From Pseudomonadota bacterium (lineage in GTDB: Bacteria; Desulfobacterota; Desulfobaccia; Desulfobaccales; 0-14-0-80-60-11): a stretch of DNA of 11,658 nucleotides. The number at the start of each line of letters is the position of its first letter. Position 1 is the stretch's first letter. The position numbers and the translations under genes are program-made. The DNA lies in contig JAHIKF010000087.1 in NCBI GenBank assembly GCA_018897875.1, positions 1 to 11,658 of the forward strand, read 5' to 3'. The notes below the pieces were generated by a model that was not told the origin of the DNA, did not search any database, and saw only the letters and a list, made by a program, of their open reading frames with translations. Below, in pieces: positions 6,552 to 11,528 of the stretch.

Positions 6552-7019
6552 TTAATCACCCGTTCGCCACCCGCTAATTACCACCGCGGTGTTTTCTTCA
6601 TCCGCCCAATCATATAACTTTTGAATATATGGCGGTTCAACATGGATACAGCCATGAGTTGCTAATTCCTTCTTTATTTCAGGTGGAGGAACTTCTCCTT
6701 CATGAATGGCCTTCATCTCTCTAAGATCAAAAAACATTGAGTATGGCATTGGTGTGTCGTATTTGCGGGAATAATAGTTATCATTCTTCAATTTTACCCT
6801 ATAAATCCCAGGATTAGTTGTAGTTTCGTCATCGCCAGTTACAACAGGAAATTCAAAAAGCTTCTTACCTCTTTCATAGGCTATCCCAATCTGTTTGGGT
6901 TGGTCAATCCAAATTATTTTTTCGTACTCCTGAAATACATCAAATGCGCCCGTCGACACTACAGAGATCTGCACAAATATAACAATTATAAAACAATAAA
7001 ATATCTTTACTTTATTCAT
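6552..7019 (-). CDS. Exported L,D-transpeptidase (YkuD domain)
   Basis: This 155-residue protein has an N-terminal signal peptide (basic MNKVK, then a hydrophobic stretch to about residue 25) and one compact YkuD domain. Family landmarks are TTTNPGIYRV at 66-75, MPYSMFF at 91-97, AIHEGE at 104-109 with the conserved histidine at 106, and ATHGCIHV at 120-127 with H122 and the catalytic cysteine C124. The usual arginine after HGC is replaced by histidine. Such enzymes make 3-3 peptidoglycan cross-links, or attach lipoproteins to peptidoglycan. The gene is clearly more AT-rich than its neighbours, with many AAA/AAT/ATA codons, which suggests transfer. AAGG lies about nine bases before the ATG. 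Downstream lies repeat DNA; upstream are small exported proteins. Confidence 0.9.
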   Translation of the reverse strand: MNKVKIFYCFIIVIFVQISVVSTGAFDVFQEYEKIIWIDQPKQIGIAYERGKKLFEFPVVTGDDETTTNPGIYRVKLKNDNYYSRKYDTPMPYSMFFDLREMKAIHEGEVPPPEIKKELATHGCIHVEPPYIQKLYDWADEENTAVVISGWRTGD

Positions 7020-7078
7020 AAAATCAAAACCTTATGGGCAATTATTATCTGAACCTCTCTTTACCTCTATCCGATGGT

Positions 7079-7204
7079 TCATGGCGGCCTGGCTATTATT
7101 TCGTCGATCTTGACTTTTTTTTCTTCAGGCTCGGTTTCCGCCACCCGGCGGTCTTTTTTGCAACCCGTCACCCCTTTCGTTTTTTCGAATGAGGTTTTTT
7201 CCAA
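7079..7204 (-). pseudogene. Coding-like frame overlapping the 49-residue gene; possible frameshifted tail or coupled small ORF
   Basis: One base back from the frame of the 49-residue gene, an open stretch runs from a TTG at 7204 to a TGA at 7081..7079. It reads LEKTSFEKTKGVTGC, then KKDRRVAETEPEEKKVKIDE and IIARPP. The composition (mixed charged, no rare residues) looks like real protein. It has no hydrophobic start of its own. Two explanations fit. It may be the true C-terminal end of the exported protein, joined by a frameshift in one of three A-rich runs. Or it may be a separate ORF starting at GTG 7171, which overlaps the upstream TGA as GTGA. I cannot choose between them. Confidence 0.35.
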
Positions 7205-7317
7205 CTGCTCTTTTTAGACGCCTGGGTCTGTGAGGCCGCGGCAAAAGAGGTGGTGGAACCGGCAAAAAATATCAGACCCGTCATGAGCGCGATTATGACT
7301 AGCAATGTTCTCGGCAT
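7168..7317 (-). CDS. Small exported basic peptide (49 residues), possibly frameshifted
   Basis: The product starts MPRTLLVIIALMTGLIFFAG, a clear signal peptide likely cut after the run ending SFAAA near residue 28. The tail is strongly basic: SQTQASKKSSWKKPHSKKRKG. The ATG at 7317 follows GGGAAGGGA with five bases between, one of the better ribosome sites in the window, so translation is credible even though the ORF is short. The exported, lysine-rich design resembles the two larger Lys-rich proteins further upstream on the same strand. I recognise no family. The frame ends at a TGA at 7168, while a neighbouring frame continues with coding character for another 30 codons, so this may be the front half of a longer protein. 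Confidence 0.6.
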   Translation of the reverse strand: MPRTLLVIIALMTGLIFFAGSTTSFAAASQTQASKKSSWKKPHSKKRKG

Positions 7318-7469
7318 TATAATCCCTTCCCGTTAGCCTGCCCCTGTGAGGAGGCCGACCTTTCCATGGAAGTCGTTCAGATAAATTTCCTTCTTTAACC
7401 TTGTTACGACACTCTCACGGGGAAAAATATCAGGAAAAAACGCCAATATCGGGGGGAAGGTACTGAATT

Positions 7470-7513
7470 AAAAGGGCACAATACCTAAACTGCCCCTCAG
7501 GAAAAACCTGAGG
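7470..7513 (-). terminator. Double hairpin followed by TTTT, candidate terminator
   Basis: On the minus strand, CCTCAGG-TTTTT-CCTGAGG (7513..7495) is followed directly by GGGCA...TGCCC (7495..7474) and TTTT (7473..7470). It would end transcription coming from the CATC lipoprotein gene, about 160 bases upstream. The first stem is perfect; the second is only five pairs with a long loop. Confidence 0.4.
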
Positions 7514-7575
7514 ACAGATGGTGATCTTGCCAGCATTGTCGACCAGAGCTACGGTTGGCGCCGAAACTTATCTCC

Positions 7576-7601
7576 CCCCTACCGGTTCTTCTCGGTAGGG
7601 G
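7576..7601. other. Strong hairpin downstream of the CATC lipoprotein gene
   Basis: CCCCTACCG (7576-7584) and CGGTAGGGG (7593-7601) are perfect 9-base arms with an eight-base loop, about 70 bases beyond the stop codon at 7673. There is no T-run. It may protect the mRNA end or aid termination. Confidence 0.45.
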
Positions 7602-7672
7602 CTGGCCTCGGTACCCGCCAGTTTTCCCACGGCCGGGTGGAAAACATTTCCGAGGCTCTGCCCGCCACCGGC

Positions 7673-7864
7673 TTAATAGTTCCCGGGACCCATGGCTTTA
7701 AAAGCGCTGCCGGCAAAATAATTATCCTGGACGGAACCGCCGCAGGTCGCACAGGTGTTGGCCACGTCGATGAACGGATTGCGGCTTCGGTAGCTGCTGT
7801 TCGTATCGGCGCAGGCTTGAAAGAGCAAGGCTGCCAGCATGAGCAGCATCAATCCTTTTATCAT
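7673..7864 (-). CDS. Small lipoprotein with a CATC motif
   Basis: The 63-residue product begins MIKGLMLLMLAALLFQAC. This is a lipoprotein signal with the lipid-attachment cysteine at residue 18; the box FQAC is slightly atypical, with F and Q at -3 and -2. The mature part is only 46 residues, ADTNSSYRSRNPFIDVANTC and onward, with a CxxC pair at 38 and 41 (CATCGG). No family is recognised. The CxxC could form a disulfide or bind metal. ATG 7864 follows AGGAAGGA at about eight bases. The frame extends upstream to 7963, but those residues lack coding character and precede the signal peptide. It lies on the same strand as the glycine-zipper lipoproteins, 257 bases downstream of the nearest. Confidence 0.7.
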   Translation of the reverse strand: MIKGLMLLMLAALLFQACADTNSSYRSRNPFIDVANTCATCGGSVQDNYFAGSAFKAMGPGNY

Positions 7865-8121
7865 GTGATTTTCCTTCCTGGATAGGTTCCTGCCTAAATT
7901 ATCTTCCTGCCTCAAGGCCTCGGCAGCCCTTGCCCGGCCGGCTGGCTCGAAGGTGGGGCTCATACCCCGGGGCGATGACCTGGCCGCCTAAAGCTGCCCG
8001 CCGGCTACCGCTATCAGGGGTAAGAAATCCCCCGGGCCAATGCTAAGGTCCGTTGGTGGAGCGGTCAGCTTAACCGGCGGCGGTCAACCCTGGCTGGCAA
8101 CAGACCAAGGCGCCGGTCGGA

Positions 8122-8355
8122 TCAAGGTCGGCCTTGATACTTTTCGTACTGGTCGTAGAGAAAACCGCCCAACATACCCGCACCGCCGCCGATGGCGGCG
8201 CCGGCCGCCGGCGAACCTGCCGCCCAGCCGATGAGGGCGCCGCTGCTGGCGCCGATGGCGCCGCCGCTCAACACCCGCTGTTGGGTATTGGACATGTTGG
8301 CGCAACCTCCAAGAAACAGGGTTGCTACCACCAACAGGATTATCACCTTTTTCAT
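8122..8355 (-). CDS. Glycine-zipper lipoprotein (paralogue 2)
   Basis: The 77-residue product has a lipoprotein signal MKKVIILLVVATLFLGGC with a good LGGC box (C18). Two glycine-zipper helices follow: GGAIGASSGALIGWAAG at 31-47 and AAIGGGAGMLGG at 53-64, with GxxxG spacing as in the glycine-zipper 2TM families. The end is polar and ends LYDQYEKYQGRP. Such proteins insert in or associate with the outer membrane; the exact role is unknown. ATG 8355 follows GAGAGGA at normal distance; an upstream in-frame ATG at 8391 has no site. It is about 74% identical over its full length to the gene at 8553-8786 by hand count. A small palindrome (ATCAAGG-TCGG-CCTTGAT, 8121-8138) covers its last codons. Confidence 0.85.
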   Translation of the reverse strand: MKKVIILLVVATLFLGGCANMSNTQQRVLSGGAIGASSGALIGWAAGSPAAGAAIGGGAGMLGGFLYDQYEKYQGRP

Positions 8356-8392
8356 AGAGTCCTCTCCTGGGATGTTATTGTGTTCAAGCACA

Positions 8393-8418
8393 GGTTACCG
8401 TCAGTTTCACCAGTAACC
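8393..8418. promoter_or_regulatory. Inverted repeat upstream of the second glycine-zipper gene
   Basis: GGTTAC (8393-8398) and GTAACC (8413-8418) are perfect 6-base arms 14 bases apart, about 40 bases before the start codon of the 8122-8355 gene. The layout would fit a dimeric repressor site. This is weak evidence on its own. Confidence 0.2.
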
Positions 8419-8505
8419 GACTGTGGTTTGAGGGGTCCTGGACCCGGGGGTCCAAAAGAGAAGGGACCCGCACACGTTAGGGAGGGGAAGATGAAGGTCA
8501 GGGTG

Positions 8506-8534
8506 AAAAACCGGTTCACCACGACGTTAACCGG
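8506..8534 (-). terminator. Rho-independent-like terminator after the first glycine-zipper gene
   Basis: On the minus strand, CCGGTT (8534..8529), a 12-base loop and AACCGG (8516..8511) are followed by TTTTT (8510..8506). It starts about 20 bases beyond the stop codon of the 8553-8786 gene, where the overlapping three-gene unit would be expected to end. The stem is only six pairs. Confidence 0.45.
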
Positions 8535-8552
8535 AGCCTGAGGCAGATGCCC

Positions 8553-8786
8553 TCAGTACCGGCCCTGGGATTTCTCGTACTGGTCGTAAGCATACCCTCC
8601 CAGCAGGCCGGCTCCCCCGCCGATGGCGGCGCCGCAGGCCGGGCATCCTGCCGCCCAGCCGATGAGGGCGCCGCTGCTGGCGCCGATGGCGCCGCCGCTC
8701 AACGTCCGCTGTTGGGTGGTGGACATACCGGAACAGCCGCCCACCAAGAGCGCTGCAACTATGATCACGATAGCTACCTGTCTCAT
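8553..8786 (-). CDS. Glycine-zipper lipoprotein with an extra CPAC motif (paralogue 1)
   Basis: The 77-residue lipoprotein begins MRQVAIVIIVAALLVGGC (C18, box VGGC). The glycine-zipper segments match paralogue 2 almost residue for residue (31-47 and 53-64). The turn between the two zipper helices is GCPACG here, with cysteines at 48 and 51, where paralogue 2 has GSPAAG. A CxxC at the tip of a helical hairpin could form a disulfide in the periplasm. The start codon overlaps the stop of the upstream gene (ATGA at 8786..8783), so the two are probably coupled. AGGGA lies about ten bases upstream. Function is not known. Confidence 0.85.
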   Translation of the reverse strand: MRQVAIVIIVAALLVGGCSGMSTTQQRTLSGGAIGASSGALIGWAAGCPACGAAIGGGAGLLGGYAYDQYEKSQGRY

Positions 8787-9175
8787 TTTTTCGTCGTCCC
8801 TGGCTGAGCCTCTGCCGGAGAGGGCTTGGTCAACTGCCCCAAAACCACTTCTATCACTGGGGTGCCCAACTTCCCGGGGTTGTCCTGATAGTACTTGTCC
8901 ACTTCCTGGATGATCTGCATCACGGTTCTGGCCTTCAAATCATCCACAAAGGCCCGGGAGATACAAGCCAGATTCCGGCCCTTGGACGCCGCGACCTCAT
9001 AGTCGGCCAGGTTGCCGATGCCGAAAATATATCCGGCTTTGCCATCCGTGGTTACCTGCTGCCAATGGACGCCGTTCCACAAAAAGGCCTGGTTGGTGTC
9101 CACCGCCGGGGCTGCTGCGGCCAGGGCGCCGACCATGACCCCCACCACTAACAGGATAGCCGCAGCTCGCATCAT
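8783..9175 (-). CDS. Exported protein of unknown family, paralogue of the 9172-9546 gene
   Basis: The 130-residue product has a signal peptide, MMRAAAILLVVGVMVGALAA, likely cut near residue 22-24. The mature domain aligns without gaps with its neighbour from FLWNG to VVL, with about 42 of 82 residues identical by hand. Shared landmarks are FLW, TTD.K..Y..GIGN.AD, ACIS, and EVDKYY..NP.KL. It has a single cysteine (C71), so it cannot form an internal disulfide. The pattern of a tyrosine/glycine helix, one CIS segment and a C-terminal helix vaguely recalls small periplasmic helical proteins of the Rap1a/Tai type, but I do not claim membership. It ends in GTTKK. The start overlaps the upstream stop (ATGA), with GGAG just before. 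Confidence 0.85.
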   Translation of the reverse strand: MMRAAAILLVVGVMVGALAAAAPAVDTNQAFLWNGVHWQQVTTDGKAGYIFGIGNLADYEVAASKGRNLACISRAFVDDLKARTVMQIIQEVDKYYQDNPGKLGTPVIEVVLGQLTKPSPAEAQPGTTKK

Positions 9176-9546
9176 TTTTTCTCCGCCGTTGGGGCGCAGA
9201 GCTTGGTGCAGCGCTGTAAAATCACCGCCACCACTGCCAGGTCCAGCTTGGCTGGATTTTCTTTATAAAACTTATCTACCTCCGCGATCACCTGGGCAAT
9301 GGTTTTGGTCTTAAGTTCAGCGACAAAACCCTTGGAGATGCACGCTGCCTGGCCAGCGCCGCTTGCGGCATTCTCGAAATCCGCCATGTTGCCGATCCCC
9401 TTGACATAGGCCACTTTGATGTCGGTGGACATGTCTTTCCACTGAGTCCCATCCCACAAAAACCCTTTCTCAGCGGCCAGGGCTGCCGTGCCCAGAGCGA
9501 AGAACATCACCAACACTAAGACCCAGGCTCTACCCCTAAATTTCAT
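9172..9546 (-). CDS. Exported protein of unknown family (first of the pair)
   Basis: The 124-residue product has a signal peptide ending near ALA at residue 24. The mature domain begins EKGFLWDGTQWKDMSTDIKV and includes YVKGIGNMADFENAAS, AACISKGF and EVDKFYKENPAKL. Cysteines are at 69, 113 and 117; the last two (CTKLC) are absent from its paralogue. It ends in AEKK. AAGGAGG lies eight bases before the ATG, the strongest ribosome site in the cluster. It is the first of three overlapping or touching genes (9546 to 8553) that end at the terminator near 8506, with 44 bases separating it from the Lys-rich gene upstream. Confidence 0.85.
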   Translation of the reverse strand: MKFRGRAWVLVLVMFFALGTAALAAEKGFLWDGTQWKDMSTDIKVAYVKGIGNMADFENAASGAGQAACISKGFVAELKTKTIAQVIAEVDKFYKENPAKLDLAVVAVILQRCTKLCAPTAEKK

Positions 9547-9590
9547 AGGCTTACCCTCCTTGACTGAAGAAAATATGTGCCTTGCAATAC

Positions 9591-9953
9591 TTAACCTTCT
9601 TCAGGGCCAACCTGCTGCTTGGGAGTTGCTTCCGGTGGTTTCTTCTTTTGGTTTTTCCGGCTTTTTTTCTTGACGACTTTTGGAGGTTTCTTGCCGGTCG
9701 ATTTCTTGGCCGCAGCCTTTTTCTGGGCCTTCTTGTCAGCTCTGACTTTGGCCTTGGTTTTGGCCTTGGTTTTGGCCTTGCCCTTCTCTATTTGCTTGGG
9801 GGCGGCCGGCTCCCGGGTTTCCGGCTGGGCCAACGGCCTTTGACCCTCTAGCATCGGGGGCACTGCCGGCGGCTCCACTTCTCGCTGAGCCATGGCTCCC
9901 TGCAGGTTAAAAAGCAATAACCCGGCACTGGCCAGGGTTATAAATTTTTTCAT
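9591..9953 (-). CDS. Secreted Lys/Ala/Pro-rich protein (paralogue 2)
   Basis: The 120-residue product has a signal peptide MKKFITLASAGLLLFNLQGA plus MA, probably cut before Q23. A proline-rich linker follows (residues 27-53), then a highly basic tail (57-112) resembling histone H1 C-termini: GKAKTKAKTKAKVRADKKAQ and further KK-rich text. Two perfect 12-base repeats (9750-9773 on the plus strand) encode the AKTK units. The tail would bind acidic polymers such as LPS or nucleic acid; that is inference from charge. The ATG at 9953 is chosen because the signal peptide starts there, but GGGGAGGA is unusually far away (about 14 bases). The signal peptide is close in sequence to that of the 10058-10339 gene. 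Confidence 0.75.
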   Translation of the reverse strand: MKKFITLASAGLLLFNLQGAMAQREVEPPAVPPMLEGQRPLAQPETREPAAPKQIEKGKAKTKAKTKAKVRADKKAQKKAAAKKSTGKKPPKVVKKKSRKNQKKKPPEATPKQQVGPEEG

Positions 9954-10005
9954 GGCGATTATAGGAATCCTCCCCTTGGCGTTTTGCTGTGAGTCCTGGC
10001 CCGGA

Positions 10006-10028
10006 GTTCGATCCCGCCTGGATCGAAC
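10006..10028. other. Hairpin between the two Lys-rich genes
   Basis: GTTCGATCC (10006-10014) and GGATCGAAC (10020-10028) are perfect 9-base arms with loop CGCCT. It lies 30 bases past the stop codon at 10058 and 52 bases before the next start codon. No T-run follows, so it may be a partial terminator or an mRNA-stabilising end. Confidence 0.45.
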
Positions 10029-10057
10029 CCCGAACCGGTGTCTGTCCAACCGAATTT

Positions 10058-10339
10058 TTATTCCTCTGCTTTGGGTTTCGGGGCTTTCTTGGCCTTCTTG
10101 GCCGCCTTGGCCTTCTTGGCCTTCTTGGTGCTCATGCTCTTTTTGGTCTTCTTGACCTTTTGGGCGCCTGTGACTTCAGGGGTTGCCGGCGTTTCCACCG
10201 GGCCAGTGACGGAAGGCGCTGCAACCGGCGGGACTGCCGGACTGGCCGGGGTGGCCGGGGTCTTATCCTGAGCCAAGGAAGCGCCCTGGAGGCTCAGCAG
10301 GAAAACCCCAACACTAGCCAACGTAACGAGTTTGTTCAT
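10058..10339 (-). CDS. Secreted Pro/Ala-linker, Lys-rich protein (paralogue 1)
   Basis: The 93-residue product has a signal peptide MNKLVTLASVGVFLLSLQGA plus SLA, probably cut before Q24. A Pro/Ala/Thr/Val linker runs from 27 to 58. A basic tail (61-90) is built of KKAKKAKAAKKAKKAPKPK units, and the protein ends AEE. It has no cysteine and no folded domain is visible; it is probably disordered. The signal peptide matches that of the next gene in design and many positions (LASxG...LQGA). AAGGAG lies 11 bases before the ATG, with a second purine run (GGGGGAA) nearer. The gene begins 38 bases after the tRNA with no terminator between, so it may be read from the tRNA promoter. Confidence 0.75.
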   Translation of the reverse strand: MNKLVTLASVGVFLLSLQGASLAQDKTPATPASPAVPPVAAPSVTGPVETPATPEVTGAQKVKKTKKSMSTKKAKKAKAAKKAKKAPKPKAEE

Positions 10340-10377
10340 GTTCCCCCATCTCCTTAAAAGGAACTTAAAATAGTTGC

Positions 10378-10454
10378 TGGTGGCGGTGCAGGGACTTGAA
10401 CCCCGGACACTGCGGATATGAGCCGCATGCTCTAACCGGCTGAGCTACACCGCC
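10378..10454 (-). tRNA. tRNA-Met (anticodon CAU)
   Basis: On the minus strand the acceptor arms GGCGGTG and CACCGCC pair perfectly over seven bases. The D-arm contains TAGCTCAG and GGTTAGAGC. The anticodon stem TGCGG/CCGCA closes the loop CTCATAT, giving CAU. The T-arm is CGGGG-TTCAAGT-CCCTG with one G-U pair. Discriminator A and an encoded CCA follow, for 77 bases in all. CAU can be elongator Met or, after lysidine modification, Ile for AUA codons. The overall form looks like elongator Met. It is not initiator-like, as the first acceptor pair is a normal G-C. Confidence 0.95.
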
Positions 10455-10467
10455 ATTCTTACAGGAA

Positions 10468-10496
10468 ACTATATGCAGCAATCCCGGTTCTGTCAA
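10468..10496 (-). promoter_or_regulatory. Near-consensus sigma70 promoter of the tRNA-Met gene
   Basis: On the minus strand, TTGACA (10496..10491, a perfect match) and TATAGT (10473..10468, five of six) are 17 bases apart. Transcription would start near 10461, about seven bases before the mature tRNA 5' end. This is the best promoter in the window. Confidence 0.8.
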
Positions 10497-10611
10497 ACAA
10501 AATTGCGGGCCCCGGCCCCCGGCGCCCGGCGGATTTTTCCCGGCCAGGCCCAGCGGGAATCCAGGGTTTTTCGTGCCTGGGCCTTCGGCGCCTCCAACCG
10601 CCCCTCCCGGG

Positions 10612-11268
10612 TCAGCCGGCCAGAATGCCGGGCAATTGGGAAAGCCGCGCCAGCAGAAAATCCGGGGACGCCGCGGTCAGGGCGTCCAGATCCCCGTAGC
10701 CATAGGTGACCGCGGCGGTGAAGGCGCCGGCCTCTTGCCCGGCTCTGATGTCGGCAATTTTATCCCCCACCATGAGGCTGCGGGAGGGTCCCACCCCCAG
10801 ATCGGCGGTCAGGGACAGCAGCGCCGCAGGCTCTGGCTTCAGGGGCAGGCCGCCGCCGCCCCCCCGGATGGCCGCGAAAAACCGCGCGATGTCCATAGCC
10901 TCCAGAGCCTGCCGGGTCAGGCGCTGGAGTTTGTTGGACAGGACCGCCAACTTTTTCCCGGACACCAGCGCCAGGGTCTCCGCCACCCACGGATAGAGGC
11001 GGGTCAACTCCCCGTTATGCCGGGTGTAGTGATCCAGATAAAGCTGGAGGCACTCCTCCACCCGGTCCTGATGCGACGCCCCTACCAAGCGCTCGATCAG
11101 TTTCCGCTCTCCTCCGCCGATCATCCCCCGAATGGCTTCCGGGGGGTGTTCCGGCAGCCCCAGGCGGCGGCAGGCAAAGTTGGCGGCCGCGGTTAGATCC
11201 GGCAGGGTGTCGGCCAGGGTGCCGTCCAGATCAAAAACGATGAGGTCAACCGCAATTCTTGACGTCAT
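10612..11268 (-). CDS. gph: HAD-family hydrolase, phosphoglycolate phosphatase-like
   Basis: The 218-residue soluble enzyme has all four HAD motifs: VFDLDGTLADT at 11-21 with the nucleophile D13 and acid D15; LSNK at 110-113; the lysine K144 in LPLKPEP; and VGDKIADIRAG at 167-177 with D169 and D173. A helical cap lies between the first two motifs, as in subclass I members such as Gph, which removes phosphate from 2-phosphoglycolate. The exact substrate cannot be read from sequence; pyrophosphatase or other small phosphatase roles in this subfamily are possible. ATG 11268 is taken as start; an in-frame GTG three codons upstream (11277) is the alternative. Neither has a clear Shine-Dalgarno site. 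Repeat DNA lies upstream, and the gene ends 116 bases before the tRNA promoter. Confidence 0.88.
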   Translation of the reverse strand: MTSRIAVDLIVFDLDGTLADTLPDLTAAANFACRRLGLPEHPPEAIRGMIGGGERKLIERLVGASHQDRVEECLQLYLDHYTRHNGELTRLYPWVAETLALVSGKKLAVLSNKLQRLTRQALEAMDIARFFAAIRGGGGGLPLKPEPAALLSLTADLGVGPSRSLMVGDKIADIRAGQEAGAFTAAVTYGYGDLDALTAASPDFLLARLSQLPGILAG

Positions 11269-11288
11269 AGGACTCACAGAATTTAGCC

Positions 11289-11427
11289 AATTCGAGACCT
11301 CTGCGAATAGCCATTTTGTTATCCTGAGCGCAGCAAGGATCTCGTATTTACTTGTAGTTATGAGATTCTTCGGTCGCTCCGCTCCCTCAGAATGACAGGT
11401 GAGGGGACTTTCGCAGCGGTCTCAATT
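11289..11427. mobile_element. 139-base MITE-like palindromic element
   Basis: The outer ends are imperfect inverted repeats: AATTCGAGACCTCTGCGAA (11289-11307) against the reverse complement of TTCGCAGCGGTCTCAATT (11410-11427). Inside lies a second pair: TTATCCTGAGCGCAGCAAGG on the left, and on the right a segment ending CCCTCAGAATGAC, whose reverse complement matches it loosely (CTGAG and AAxxATCTC shared). No ORF is inside. The inner CTGAG...GATTCTTCGG type of repeat is widespread in environmental bacterial genomes. It sits directly upstream of the HAD gene. Confidence 0.6.
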
Positions 11428-11528
11428 CCCTCGACTTTTGGGTCCGAAAGACCCGCAAAAGTGCAATTGGTGAGAGTTTTTGTCAGCACTGTCCGGTTAG
11501 AAAATTGCATGCGGTTGTTCCACCCCCC
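11428..11528. other. Short intergenic stretch with one hairpin
   Basis: CTTTTGGGTC (11435-11444) can pair with GACC and CAAAAG (11450-11453 and 11456-11461), leaving CG bulged. No gene or promoter was recognised. Confidence 0.35.

Larger units (their letters stand above)
7318..7672. other. Intergenic region with hairpins, no gene seen
   Basis: No ORF with a plausible start and coding character was found on either strand. The region holds two strong hairpins, listed separately, and an AT-richer part around 7380-7480 that could contain a promoter for the 49-residue gene; no convincing -35/-10 pair was found. Confidence 0.5.

Noticed and set aside
8134..8807. Plus-strand ORFs across the glycine-zipper genes
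   Set aside because: They are Ala/Gly/Pro-rich shadows of lipoprotein genes that have proper ribosome sites and signal sequences on the minus strand.
8783..9546. Assigning the secreted pair to the Rap1a/Tai immunity family
   Set aside because: Only a loose pattern resemblance is seen, one paralogue has a single cysteine, and no toxin gene is nearby.
9750..9780. Microsatellite as a phase-variation switch
   Set aside because: The unit is 12 bases, so copy-number change would keep the frame. It only alters the number of AKTK units.
10006..10028. Possible tRNA remnant, because GTTCGATCC looks like a T-loop
   Set aside because: The matching acceptor, D-arm and anticodon parts are absent, and the segment is fully explained as a symmetric hairpin.
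9582..10357. Plus-strand Phe/Leu/Trp-rich ORFs that look like membrane proteins
   Set aside because: Lysine and alanine codons read backwards give Phe, Leu and Gly runs. No ribosome sites, and the minus-strand genes have signal peptides.
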